Shown here one piece after another: positions 13,600 to 19,975 of a stretch of DNA of 23,054 nt; the stretch's first letter is position 1, and each line of letters begins with the position of its first letter. The notes beneath the pieces were generated by a model. The model was given only the letters and a program-made list of their open reading frames with translations, was not told where the DNA came from and ran no database searches. The DNA is from a virus, in the IMG/VR virus record IMGVR_UViG_3300009419_000103, positions 1 to 23,054 of that record; one strand, written 5' to 3'. The position numbers were made by a program, and so were the translations under genes.

Positions 13600-13653
13600 A
13601 TCTTCCTTATCGAAGAGGACTTATTGACATGGCCTCTACGCACACTGCAGGGG

Positions 13654-14655
13654 TTAACCTTTCATACATGTGGCCTGGGCAAGTGACCGCCAGTTAGCAC
13701 TAATCTTAACCAAGTCTGCAATCTTGAGACACATACGCAAGGACACTTCACGCAATTTATTGCAATTAGCGTCAATGAATGCCATGATTTCATCAGTTTG
13801 TTCCTGAGAAAAATCATACTCAGCAAACAAACCACCATCAGCATCACGGTGAACTTGCTTGATACGCAACATTTTGTCACGCTCAGTATCAACTGTCAGG
13901 TCCAGAAAGTGACAACGACTTTGCAATGCATCCAAGTGAGGTTGCATCTTGCCGGCTTTCTTAGCATCAAACGATTTGTTTGTAATGAAGATGATAGAGC
14001 CGTTAAAGTTGAAACTGTTAGGGATACCTTCTTCACGCAAAAGACGACTATCCTTGTTCCAAGAGATACGGCGAGTCTTGCCTGAATCCAAAGCACCTTT
14101 CAGCACGTTGATTGCGTCCTGATCTTCCCAGATATCACAGTCATCAAAAACGAGAACGTTTTTAGCATCAGAAAATTTGTACAACTTAGCGAACAGGCCG
14201 ATGCCTGACATAGCACCTTTGACAATTTCAAAGCGAGGCTTCTTTCCTGTAACATTGTCAAACAACGATGCCTTTTCCATTTGCAGTGACACACCGTGAC
14301 TCTTACCGATACCTGCAGGACCTGTCACAATCATAGCACGAATGTCACCTTTGATACATGCCTTAGACATTTCATCAAGCACACCGAAACGAGTAGCAAT
14401 GCGATCCATTGCTTCTTCATCAGTTTCTTTGGGTGTCTCAACCTTTACTGCATCACGACCTGACACAAATTCAATCATTGATTGATTGTCAACATTCACA
14501 CGAACTTGATCGGGACGACCGGGGAACTGACCTTCATTTTTTACGGTCACAAATCCACCCTTAGTACCAAGCTGATAGCCTTTTACCAATGTGAAAACTT
14601 TACCTTTGATAGTGTCGTTGCGATAAGAACCTGACAAAATGCGAACTGTAGACAT
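13654..14655 (-). CDS. AAA+ family ATPase
   Basis: The protein is 333 aa from ATG 14655, with SD AGGAG 5 nt upstream. An N-terminal beta-rich region of about 75 residues precedes the AAA+ core. Walker A is GPAGIGKS (112-119), Walker B VLVFDD (167-172), sensor 1 IIFITN (221-226) and a candidate arginine finger SRC (246-248). ALDSGKTRRISWN and the Q-S-R-C-H-F-L-D-L segment match a phage ATPase type common in T4-like aquatic phages, distinct from the clamp-loader gp44. It likely uses ATP hydrolysis to remodel a protein or DNA complex; the substrate is unknown. It heads an operon with a small beta protein, a membrane protein and a Gly-rich protein, driven by the promoter-operator at 14680-14718. 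Confidence 0.85.
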   Translation of the reverse strand: MSTVRILSGSYRNDTIKGKVFTLVKGYQLGTKGGFVTVKNEGQFPGRPDQVRVNVDNQSMIEFVSGRDAVKVETPKETDEEAMDRIATRFGVLDEMSKACIKGDIRAMIVTGPAGIGKSHGVSLQMEKASLFDNVTGKKPRFEIVKGAMSGIGLFAKLYKFSDAKNVLVFDDCDIWEDQDAINVLKGALDSGKTRRISWNKDSRLLREEGIPNSFNFNGSIIFITNKSFDAKKAGKMQPHLDALQSRCHFLDLTVDTERDKMLRIKQVHRDADGGLFAEYDFSQEQTDEIMAFIDANCNKLREVSLRMCLKIADLVKISANWRSLAQATCMKG

Positions 14656-14679
14656 AACTTCTCCTGTGTGTTAATGATT

Positions 14680-14693
14680 CAATACAAGTATTG
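14680..14693. promoter_or_regulatory. Palindromic operator-like site, copy 1
   Basis: Inverted repeat CAATACAAGTATTG (6-bp arms, 2-nt centre) covers the end of the -10 and the transcription start. It is identical to the site at 14951-14964, as expected for a repressor binding site. Confidence 0.6.
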
Positions 14694-14718
14694 TAGCACA
14701 ATACCCATTTATTGTCAA
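14690..14718 (-). promoter_or_regulatory. Sigma70-type promoter of the ATPase operon
   Basis: The minus strand reads TTGACA, a 17-nt spacer, then TACAAT (6/6 and 5/6 to consensus). The start is expected near 14683, with a 28-nt leader containing AGGAG before ATG 14655. The -35 overlaps the stop codon of the upstream gene. Confidence 0.8.
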
Positions 14719-14927
14719 ATTTTGGCTATCAAATTAGCATGGATTTCGTTCATTTCCGACTGCTCTACATAGAAATCGGAACGAGGATCGTAGTACTGAC
14801 CCTCTTTGTTGTCATAATACAACACTCGACCGCTGAAGTTGAAAGGACCTTCTAGACCCTTGCGTGGACCATACTTCTCACGCATATCATCCATTTGATA
14901 CTTATCAGCAACAACTTTGTAACCCAT
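14715..14927 (-). CDS. Small phage protein under regulated promoter
   Basis: The protein is 70 aa. ATG 14927 has AGGAG 6 nt upstream and is preferred over the in-frame start at 14933. The sequence (YKVVADKYQMDDMREKYGPR, then RVLYYDNKEGQYYDPRSDFY) shows a helix, a Gly-rich turn and aromatic beta segments. There is no recognisable family, membrane helix or zinc site. It has its own promoter-operator (14951-14989) that is nearly identical to that of the following ATPase operon, so the two transcription units should respond together. It could be the regulator itself, but no helix-turn-helix is evident. Confidence 0.65.
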   Translation of the reverse strand: MGYKVVADKYQMDDMREKYGPRKGLEGPFNFSGRVLYYDNKEGQYYDPRSDFYVEQSEMNEIHANLIAKI

Positions 14928-14950
14928 AAACAACTCCTAGTTCTCAGTGT

Positions 14951-14964
14951 CAATACAAGTATTG
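14951..14964. promoter_or_regulatory. Palindromic operator-like site, copy 2
   Basis: Same inverted repeat, CAATACAAGTATTG, in the same position relative to the -10 as copy 1. Confidence 0.6.
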
Positions 14965-14989
14965 TATCACAAAGACCATTTATTGTCAA
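14961..14989 (-). promoter_or_regulatory. Sigma70-type promoter, near-duplicate of 14690-14718
   Basis: The minus strand reads TTGACA, a 17-nt spacer, then TACAAT. The -35 and its upstream flank (CCAAAATTTGACAATAAATG) match copy 1 exactly, while the second half of the spacer differs. The expected start is near 14954, a 27-nt leader. Confidence 0.8.
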
Positions 14990-15001
14990 ATTTTGGTATT
15001 G

Positions 15002-15799
15002 TTACACAATTGTAAACTTATTAGTTAATGACAAGTGTTCATTACCGTCCCGATAACTTTTCTTGTATCTTGCATTAATAACTAAATTACCCTTAGTAAC
15101 TACATTATCCAATAGAGATAATAATGGATTATTAGAATCTAAATTAAGATTTACAAGATTATTATGTGTGTCACTAAACCAGTATTCTTTAGATTTAGAA
15201 TGTCTTTTATTAACTGATAATTTTTTTACAAATTTTAACTGCTTTGTTTCAGCAATGACATGCGGGTCATAAGATTTAATTTCTTTATTATAATCAAATG
15301 ACATTTTTTCAAATTCAACGTCATATTCATAAAACTCAGGTAAACGATATGCTAATGGTAGCATAGACTCTTTAAAAGTTTGACCATTACTGTGAATAAA
15401 TGAGGTTAAATCTTGCCTAAATACAGACAGATTAATATTCTTAAGTTTCCATACCATAATCTTCTTACTATAATAATCACGGATAATATTAGCTTTCTCA
15501 ATATCCTCGTGAGTTGTTAGTCGGAATAATTCACTGTCTAACAGTTTAGTAATTGTAGGCGAGAGTAAATTATAAGCTTGTTCCCGTTCTTTACGTAGGC
15601 GTGACCAGCATACACTCAATGCAAGTAGGTCTTTGCTTATTTCATAAACTTCATATTTACTAACATTATTATTTTTTTCTTGACCAAATGAAGACCAATC
15701 GATTCCTGTTGATGATCCTGATCCTGTTATTGAAATTGTATTCATACTCGGGGATCCTAAATGGAGTGTGTTGAGTGAGTTGCTATATGTATATGACAT
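15002..15799 (-). CDS. Conserved-type phage protein, function unknown
   Basis: The protein is 265 aa from ATG 15799, with AGGA 5 nt upstream. The N-terminal 35 residues are low-complexity Ser/Gly/Thr (SITGSGSSTG). A helical middle follows (ISKDLLALSVCWSRLRKERE, LLSPTITKLLDSELF, IIRDYYSKKIMVWKL), then a charged, Asn-rich C-terminal half. Codon use is distinctly AT-rich. No catalytic or metal-binding signature is visible. The stop lies about 13 nt before the -35 of the next promoter, so it ends the recombination transcription unit. Function unknown. Confidence 0.6.
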   Translation of the reverse strand: MSYTYSNSLNTLHLGSPSMNTISITGSGSSTGIDWSSFGQEKNNNVSKYEVYEISKDLLALSVCWSRLRKEREQAYNLLSPTITKLLDSELFRLTTHEDIEKANIIRDYYSKKIMVWKLKNINLSVFRQDLTSFIHSNGQTFKESMLPLAYRLPEFYEYDVEFEKMSFDYNKEIKSYDPHVIAETKQLKFVKKLSVNKRHSKSKEYWFSDTHNNLVNLNLDSNNPLLSLLDNVVTKGNLVINARYKKSYRDGNEHLSLTNKFTIV

Positions 15800-15801
15800 A
15801 A

Positions 15802-16260
15802 TTATCCTATTGTGATATCTTCCATTCCACTAGTGCGTAGTCGCACGATATGTCCCATCTGCCATTGTTTAGCTTCGAGACCCTTCATAATGCCAAGCCA
15901 TCTATTTCGCAATAGTGCTACTTCGTTAATCAATACTTCCATATCAATTACTTCATCTTCGCCTTCTGCATACTTTTCAGCATCACGACTTGTCAATGCT
16001 CTATTGTACGCTTCTAAATATTTTTGAAAATGTTTTCGGCGAATTTTCCGTAATTGAATATTGAGATAGTTCAATACGGCTTCTATCTCTTGTAGTTGAT
16101 TGAAACGATGTTCAGTGACACCAGGGATAGCGGCAATGTTCTTTTCAACATTGCCGTATATCTTGACTTCGTGTTTAGCCGAAATTAATTCGGCTTCATA
16201 GTGAGTTATGAAATCGGGTATCACACCAAGATTTTGGGTGATGCGTGTATACCAATTCAT
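15802..16260 (-). CDS. Conserved T4-type helical protein, UvsY-like possibility
   Basis: The protein is 152 aa from ATG 16260, directly after the preceding stop (TAAATG). It is predominantly helical and charged: HYEAELISAKHEVKIYGNVE, HRFNQLQEIEAVLNYLNIQL, RKIRRKHFQKYLEAYNRAL, then VALLRNRWLGIMKGLEAKQW. I recognise it as a conserved protein of aquatic T4-type phages. Its size, helical make-up, a R-x-x-x-Y-x-x-x-Y segment and the nearby uvsX gene resemble the recombination mediator UvsY (T4 137 aa), but the sequence does not clearly match UvsY and I do not assign the symbol. Confidence 0.65.
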   Translation of the reverse strand: MNWYTRITQNLGVIPDFITHYEAELISAKHEVKIYGNVEKNIAAIPGVTEHRFNQLQEIEAVLNYLNIQLRKIRRKHFQKYLEAYNRALTSRDAEKYAEGEDEVIDMEVLINEVALLRNRWLGIMKGLEAKQWQMGHIVRLRTSGMEDITIG

Positions 16261-16512
16261 TTAATCCCAGTCTTCGTCTTGGTCATCTTCTTCATAATCT
16301 TCATACGATTCCTCAGTATCTTGATGTGCCAAATTCTCTTTAAGAGCAGTTAGCATTTCTTTATCGCCCTTAAAGGCATCTTTGATATCTTCAGCTTCGT
16401 AATTGTTATCAATCAGTAGATTGACTAGTGAATCGGCCGCGTCAGTGCGGTCATTGAAATCAATATGAGAACGCAATGCGTCCCATACTTCTGCAACAAA
16501 ATCTAAACTCAT
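16261..16512 (-). CDS. Small acidic conserved phage protein
   Basis: The protein is 83 aa. ATG 16512 overlaps the endonuclease stop as ATGA. A helical N-terminal domain (FVAEVWDALRSHIDFNDRTD, SLVNLLIDNNYEAEDIKDAF) is followed by a tail of nearly pure Asp/Glu/Tyr (from about residue 66 to the end). Such tails mimic DNA or bind basic surfaces of replication proteins. I believe it is conserved in T4-type aquatic phages near recombination genes. Before the endonuclease arrived it may have followed uvsX directly. Function unknown. Confidence 0.7.
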   Translation of the reverse strand: MSLDFVAEVWDALRSHIDFNDRTDAADSLVNLLIDNNYEAEDIKDAFKGDKEMLTALKENLAHQDTEESYEDYEEDDQDEDWD

Positions 16513-17267
16513 ACTGTATCATCCTCTCCTATGTTAGATACAGTACTTATCGTTGATTTAGTTTTTTCTACAAACCATCCTTGACACGAGCCTCGTGTAG
16601 GTATTTTTTTATTTCTCAAAATTTTCTCCATTGTAGGTATACTTAAATTGTTCAGATTACAAAAATTATAAAAGCCTTCAACCATATATTCAATATCATT
16701 TGGCGAAACAAACCTATAAGTTTTTATGTTATTCTTGTTTCCTACCATCCTCGCTGAATGTTTTTGTTTATTTTCGGTAGTATGGCGTTTACCGTAAAAT
16801 GGATTTGACTTTCCGGGTCTTGCTATTTTCTTTTTTGTTGCTTCGCTGTGAGGTTTACGACCAACTCTCTTACATGTATCTACATAACTATTGACTCGCT
16901 TAGTAGTATGTTCTAAAGTTTGTTTTTTTCCTTTATGATTGGGCGGTCTATTATCTGAACAAATGTTCGTTAAAATTCCACCTTCATCAATATTTTTGCG
17001 CCCGTATTGTTTAATATAATCTGCCTCAGTAGAATACGCATCATCTTCATTAATAATATTGTCAACTAAAATTGAAACGGGAATTTCATAGCCTTGCTCT
17101 TTTAAAGATTGAATCTTAAAAAATTTATGACGATTATCAGTTGTTTCTAATGTTTCTTTGAAGTGATCCAAATGTCTCTGATTTTTAATCTTTCCTTTTC
17201 CTATATAAAAAGGAAGGTTAGTTCTAATATCTATCATTGCGTATATGTAATACATAACAGTCTCCAT
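16509..17267 (-). CDS. GIY-YIG homing endonuclease (Seg-like) beside uvsX
   Basis: The protein is 252 aa from ATG 17267. The GIY-YIG core reads YYIYAMIDIRT (6-16) and FYIGKGK (20-26), with R31 and catalytic-position E81 in STEADYIKQYG. NUMOD3-like DNA-binding repeats follow (SEATKKKIARPGKSNPFYGK, HTTENKQKHSARM), and the C-terminal part resembles a helix-turn-helix repeat (NNLSIPTMEKILRNKK). It lies directly after uvsX, the same position relative to uvsX as the GIY-YIG gene segA in T4. A perfect late box five bases before the ATG would give a leaderless late message. Its stop overlaps the following gene as ATGA. It is probably intact and active. Confidence 0.92.
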   Translation of the reverse strand: METVMYYIYAMIDIRTNLPFYIGKGKIKNQRHLDHFKETLETTDNRHKFFKIQSLKEQGYEIPVSILVDNIINEDDAYSTEADYIKQYGRKNIDEGGILTNICSDNRPPNHKGKKQTLEHTTKRVNSYVDTCKRVGRKPHSEATKKKIARPGKSNPFYGKRHTTENKQKHSARMVGNKNNIKTYRFVSPNDIEYMVEGFYNFCNLNNLSIPTMEKILRNKKIPTRGSCQGWFVEKTKSTISTVSNIGEDDTV

Positions 17268-17272
17268 AATAT

Positions 17273-17280
17273 TATTTATA
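17273..17280 (-). promoter_or_regulatory. Perfect T4 late promoter box TATAAATA
   Basis: An exact match to the T4 late consensus on the minus strand, in the 36-nt gap between the uvsX stop and the GIY-YIG start. With the usual spacing the start point is 17267, the A of the ATG. Confidence 0.7.
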
Positions 17281-17303
17281 CCAACTGCTATGAATCCGTA
17301 TAA

Positions 17304-18359
17304 TTATTTTTCTGTGGGTTGTTCCGTGGTAGTATTGATCGTGGGCATCATCATTTCTTTCATTACAACATCTAGACAATTATCGTCATTTCGTTCCCAA
17401 CCTTTTCTGAACTTTTTGATGATTTCACCTTCTTTTGTTGTATACACAAGACTATTACCTTCTTTAGACAAAAGACCTTTGCCTTCAATCAAATCAGTAA
17501 GACCTGAGAATGGGCTCATTCCTTGGTCGTACGGAATCTTAACTTGAACAGATTCAAATGGTTTTGCATAACGAGTTTTCATAATCTTACATGCCGCACG
17601 AATACCTCGCACTTCACTAATCTTATTACCATCTTCATCTTCTTTAAGTTTCAATTTCTTCATAGCAACTACAATAGAGCTTGCATAAACGAAACCTTGG
17701 CCACCTGAGATTTTGTCATCTGGATCAAACATATCTTGACTAGCATATGTGTGATTAGTAGCGACTAGACCGATGCCAAGTGAACCAAACATGTTAACAC
17801 AGTTACGAACAAGTGCTGTCAGTGCTTTAGGCTTACGACCCATGTCACCTTTCATATCACCTGCTTCAAACTGATTAACATCAGTTGGTGTTAATAACAT
17901 ACCTAAACTATCAACAACAAACAATACTTTTGGTCTGTCTTGTTCTGGTAGTGCTTTGTAATCCTTAACGAACATAGAAATAGTTTTTCCTACTTCGTCA
18001 ATCATAGCCATATTAAGTTTAAGTAACTTACTGTCGTCAGTTGATACACCAAGTGCGTGTAGCCATGCTTCGTCAAGGGCATTCTCTGAGTCAACTAAGA
18101 CTACAAAGATTCCTTGTTGTTGTGCGTGTCTAACAAGGTTTCCTGAGCAGATGAAACTTTTTCCTGCTCCTGATTCTCCGGCAAAGACAGTAACTTTACC
18201 AAGAGGTACGCCTTTATTAAAATCACCGCTAATGAGATAGTTGAGAGCATAATTTCCTGTTGAGATCCAATCAGTTGGATCGTTAAATCCTATTGATAGA
18301 CCTTCAATACTTTTTGTAATGTCCTTGCGGAATTTACTAATGTCAAAGGGTTTTCCCAT
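17304..18359 (-). CDS. uvsX: UvsX, RecA-like recombinase
   Basis: The protein is 351 aa (T4 UvsX is about 390 aa). It coats ssDNA displaced from gp32 and catalyses strand invasion for recombination-dependent replication and repair. Walker A is GESGAGKS (61-68), Walker B VLFVVDS (145-151), and GLVATNHTYAS precedes the DNA-binding loop region (ISGGQGFVYASSIVVAMKK). The N-terminal GLSIGFNDPTDWISTGNYAL is the typical UvsX lead-in. The ATG at 18359 follows the stop of the 18361-18555 gene by one base. The C-terminal end is short and Thr/Met-rich (MPTINTTTEQPTEK). The operon is driven by the promoter at 18587-18615. Confidence 0.95.
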   Translation of the reverse strand: MGKPFDISKFRKDITKSIEGLSIGFNDPTDWISTGNYALNYLISGDFNKGVPLGKVTVFAGESGAGKSFICSGNLVRHAQQQGIFVVLVDSENALDEAWLHALGVSTDDSKLLKLNMAMIDEVGKTISMFVKDYKALPEQDRPKVLFVVDSLGMLLTPTDVNQFEAGDMKGDMGRKPKALTALVRNCVNMFGSLGIGLVATNHTYASQDMFDPDDKISGGQGFVYASSIVVAMKKLKLKEDEDGNKISEVRGIRAACKIMKTRYAKPFESVQVKIPYDQGMSPFSGLTDLIEGKGLLSKEGNSLVYTTKEGEIIKKFRKGWERNDDNCLDVVMKEMMMPTINTTTEQPTEK

Positions 18360-18360
18360 T

Positions 18361-18555
18361 TTAATTATCCACTTCCATGCTGAGTGCTTCTTTGATTACT
18401 TCAAAAAGTTCTGCTTCAGTAGCACACATAACTTTGCAGTTTTTCCAATCATTCTCTTTGTCTCTTCCACTGACTTCAATCATGTAGCCGTTATCATAAC
18501 GATTGATTGTAAATGATTCATTTACTTTTGATAGTTTGTTTAATTTTTTTGCCAT
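18361..18555 (-). CDS. Small protein upstream of UvsX
   Basis: The protein is 64 aa. ATG 18555 has AAGGAG about 6 nt upstream and is preferred over the in-frame start at 18585, which lies in the promoter-operator region. It has a basic N-terminus (MAKKLNKLSK), a beta-strand pair (ESFTINRYDNGYMIEVSGRD) and a helix (CATEAELFEVIKEALSME), a fold order like many small phage modulators. It is separated from uvsX by a single base, so the two are co-translated. Function unknown; the location suggests a recombination accessory role. Confidence 0.7.
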   Translation of the reverse strand: MAKKLNKLSKVNESFTINRYDNGYMIEVSGRDKENDWKNCKVMCATEAELFEVIKEALSMEVDN

Positions 18556-18568
18556 GTTATTCTCCTTG

Positions 18569-18799
18569 TTATTTGTGTATACCATTAGTATACACGCTAA
18601 ATGGTTGCTTGTCTAGCATGTCTGGACATTTTTCTGCCATTGAGTCAATTTCCCAATCTTGAGGGAAATGTCTTAGTGCGCCTCTAGCTCTGTCTCTAAT
18701 GATACTAGGCACTCTAGGTGTACGACCCGGGTCGCATAGTTCCTCCAACAATTTTTTACCTTGCTTAATGGCTCGGTAGCGTTCGTCTGGTAGTGTCAT
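18569..18799 (-). CDS. BPSL0761-family small protein
   Basis: The protein is 76 aa. ATG 18799 has AGGA 6 nt upstream and starts MTLPDERYRAI, the usual beginning of this family; the open frame to 18838 would run through the gp32 terminator hairpin. LLEELCDPGRTPRVPSIIRD and RARGALRHFPQDWEIDSMA follow the family pattern (T-P-R-V-P...R-x-x-A-x-x-x-L-R-H-x-P). The family is known to me mainly from beta- and gammaproteobacterial chromosomes and prophages, and its function is unknown. Placement between gp32 and uvsX suggests capture from a host. Its last codons carry the operator-like inverted repeat of the uvsX promoter. Confidence 0.7.
   Translation of the reverse strand: MTLPDERYRAIKQGKKLLEELCDPGRTPRVPSIIRDRARGALRHFPQDWEIDSMAEKCPDMLDKQPFSVYTNGIHK
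18575..18595. promoter_or_regulatory. Inverted repeat over uvsX-operon -10
   Basis: Perfect 8-bp arms GTGTATAC and GTATACAC are separated by CATTA, embedded in the 3' end of the BPSL0761-family gene. The -10 hexamer lies within the repeat and the start point (near 18580) inside it, so a bound dimer would block transcription. Confidence 0.55.
18587..18615 (-). promoter_or_regulatory. Sigma70-type promoter of the uvsX operon
   Basis: The minus strand reads TAGACA, a 17-nt spacer, then TATACT (5/6 and 5/6). The leader is about 25 nt and contains AAGGAG before ATG 18555. Confidence 0.65.
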
Positions 18800-18814
18800 C
18801 GTGGTTCCTAAGGA

Positions 18815-18832
18815 AGGGAGCAGTTGCTCCCT
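18815..18832 (-). terminator. Hairpin after gp32, probable terminator
   Basis: Stem AGGGAGCA / TGCTCCCT (8 bp, 2-nt centre) begins 13 nt beyond the gp32 stop. On the minus strand it is followed by TCCTTAGG, a poor U tract, so termination may be partial and could allow readthrough into the BPSL0761-family gene. Confidence 0.5.
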
Positions 18833-18844
18833 ATCCAATAAGTA

Positions 18845-19846
18845 TTACTTATTTTGTCTAGCACGAATCATCGCTAGGATGTCTTGTGCTTTATCTGTTG
18901 AAGTTGTTTTTGGAACTTCAATCGGAGCCGATGCTGTTGTAGATGCTTCATCATCCCAAGGTGCTGTAGAAGTTTCTGCTACGGGTGCTGTTGCGGGTGC
19001 GCTTGCTTCCGATGCTGGCGCTGATTGTTTTTCCGCTGTCGCTCCTGCTGGTGCTTCTAGTCCCCAAGGACGATAGTATGCGCCCCAACGTTCGTTGTCG
19101 AACGGTTGACCATCAACTGATGCTTCAAACATTTCCTTGATGATACGCAATTCTGCTTCGCCGGGCTTCTTAGGCAAGAAGTCAGCTAAGTTAAACAAAC
19201 CATGTGCTTCGATAGCGGCTTGTTCTGCTTCAGTGAGAGGAGATTCTTTACGTGCCCAGTTACTTGTTGAGTAATCTGCGTAACCACCCTTGCTTGTTTT
19301 CTTAATGTTGAAATCAAGACCACGCAAGAAGTCTGTTGGCAATTCTTCAATCTCTGGATCCATCAATCCAGCTTTAACGATTGGAATGATTTGTGGGCTG
19401 ATGATGAATCTACGAATAGGGTTCGCAGGTGTCTTGTCATCGCCTAATGGGTTCTGACGAACAAAACCTTGAAATAGATAACTACGCTTCTTCCAATACT
19501 TGTTTGCCATTTCTTTCAATGATTCGTCTTTATACCAAGGACGAACTTCTGCCAAGATAGGACAGTTGTCACCATACATTTCTACGCATGGTACTTGTAC
19601 TTCAATACGCTTAACGTTAGGATCACCCTTAACGCCATTGAATGGAAGTTTGATAATTTGTTTTTCAACCCAGAAGAAATCATTCTTTGAGTTACCATCG
19701 GGCAAGAAACGAATACTAGCAGTAGTGCCTTCGTCCGTGTTCCAGTGGGGGTAAACTGCGTTATCAGATTGGGTTCCAGAACCCTTGTTGTTTGACTTGT
19801 TTTCTTGCGCTGCGATACGAGCGCGGATATCTGCTAATGATGCCAT
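18845..19846 (-). CDS. 32: gp32 single-stranded DNA-binding protein
   Basis: The protein is 333 aa (T4 gp32 is 301 aa). It coats ssDNA cooperatively and coordinates replication, recombination and repair. The N-terminus MASLADIRARIAAQENK is the basic self-association segment. The core contains WNTDEGTTASIRFLPDGNSK, VPCVEMYGDNCPI, YWKKRSYLFQGFVRQNPLG, NPIRRFIISPQ and GGYADYSTSNWARKE, matching gp32 of aquatic T4-type phages. The T4 Zn-binding C-P-x-C is reduced to C-P-I-L, so the zinc site appears lost. From about residue 265 an Ala/Pro/Ser/Thr-rich linker with an acidic patch (PWDDE) leads to a final basic helix (QDILAMIRARQNK). SD AGGA lies 9 nt upstream. Two promoters and a leader hairpin precede it. 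Confidence 0.92.
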   Translation of the reverse strand: MASLADIRARIAAQENKSNNKGSGTQSDNAVYPHWNTDEGTTASIRFLPDGNSKNDFFWVEKQIIKLPFNGVKGDPNVKRIEVQVPCVEMYGDNCPILAEVRPWYKDESLKEMANKYWKKRSYLFQGFVRQNPLGDDKTPANPIRRFIISPQIIPIVKAGLMDPEIEELPTDFLRGLDFNIKKTSKGGYADYSTSNWARKESPLTEAEQAAIEAHGLFNLADFLPKKPGEAELRIIKEMFEASVDGQPFDNERWGAYYRPWGLEAPAGATAEKQSAPASEASAPATAPVAETSTAPWDDEASTTASAPIEVPKTTSTDKAQDILAMIRARQNK

Positions 19847-19892
19847 GATTAATTTTCCTTATATAAATTGAGATGGTCTCTGTTTAATATTC

Positions 19893-19911
19893 GTCACTAC
19901 CTATTAGTGAC
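19893..19911 (-). promoter_or_regulatory. Leader hairpin upstream of gp32
   Basis: Perfect 7-bp inverted repeat GTCACTA / TAGTGAC with a 5-nt loop, 47 nt upstream of the gp32 ATG and inside the transcribed leader. T4 gp32 represses its own translation after nucleating at a leader structure; a similar use here is inference. Confidence 0.5.
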
Positions 19912-19924
19912 TAACACAAGAGTA

Positions 19925-19953
19925 AGTATAGCAGTACTTTACTCTCCTGTCAA
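19925..19953 (-). promoter_or_regulatory. Strong sigma70-type promoter of gp32
   Basis: The minus strand reads TTGACA, a 17-nt spacer, then TATACT (6/6 and 5/6). The start is expected near 19918, giving a leader of about 72 nt before ATG 19846. Confidence 0.8.
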
Positions 19954-19956
19954 TAG

Positions 19957-19964
19957 TATTTATG
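19957..19964 (-). promoter_or_regulatory. T4-type late box of gp32 (CATAAATA)
   Basis: One base off the late consensus, only 3 nt upstream of the sigma70 -35. The start is expected near 19951. Together they would give gp32 early/middle and late expression, as T4 gene 32 has. Confidence 0.5.
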
Positions 19965-19975
19965 CCATATGTAGG

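Noticed and set aside
13605-13640. Possible hairpin AGAGG...CCTCT after the 13599 start region
   Set aside because: The stem is only 5 bp with a 14-nt loop and no U tract, so it is not convincing as a terminator or operator.
15802-16260. Assignment of the 152-aa helical protein as UvsY
   Set aside because: Size and neighbourhood fit, but the sequence does not show the UvsY pattern I know from T4 or other phages, so only the possibility is mentioned.
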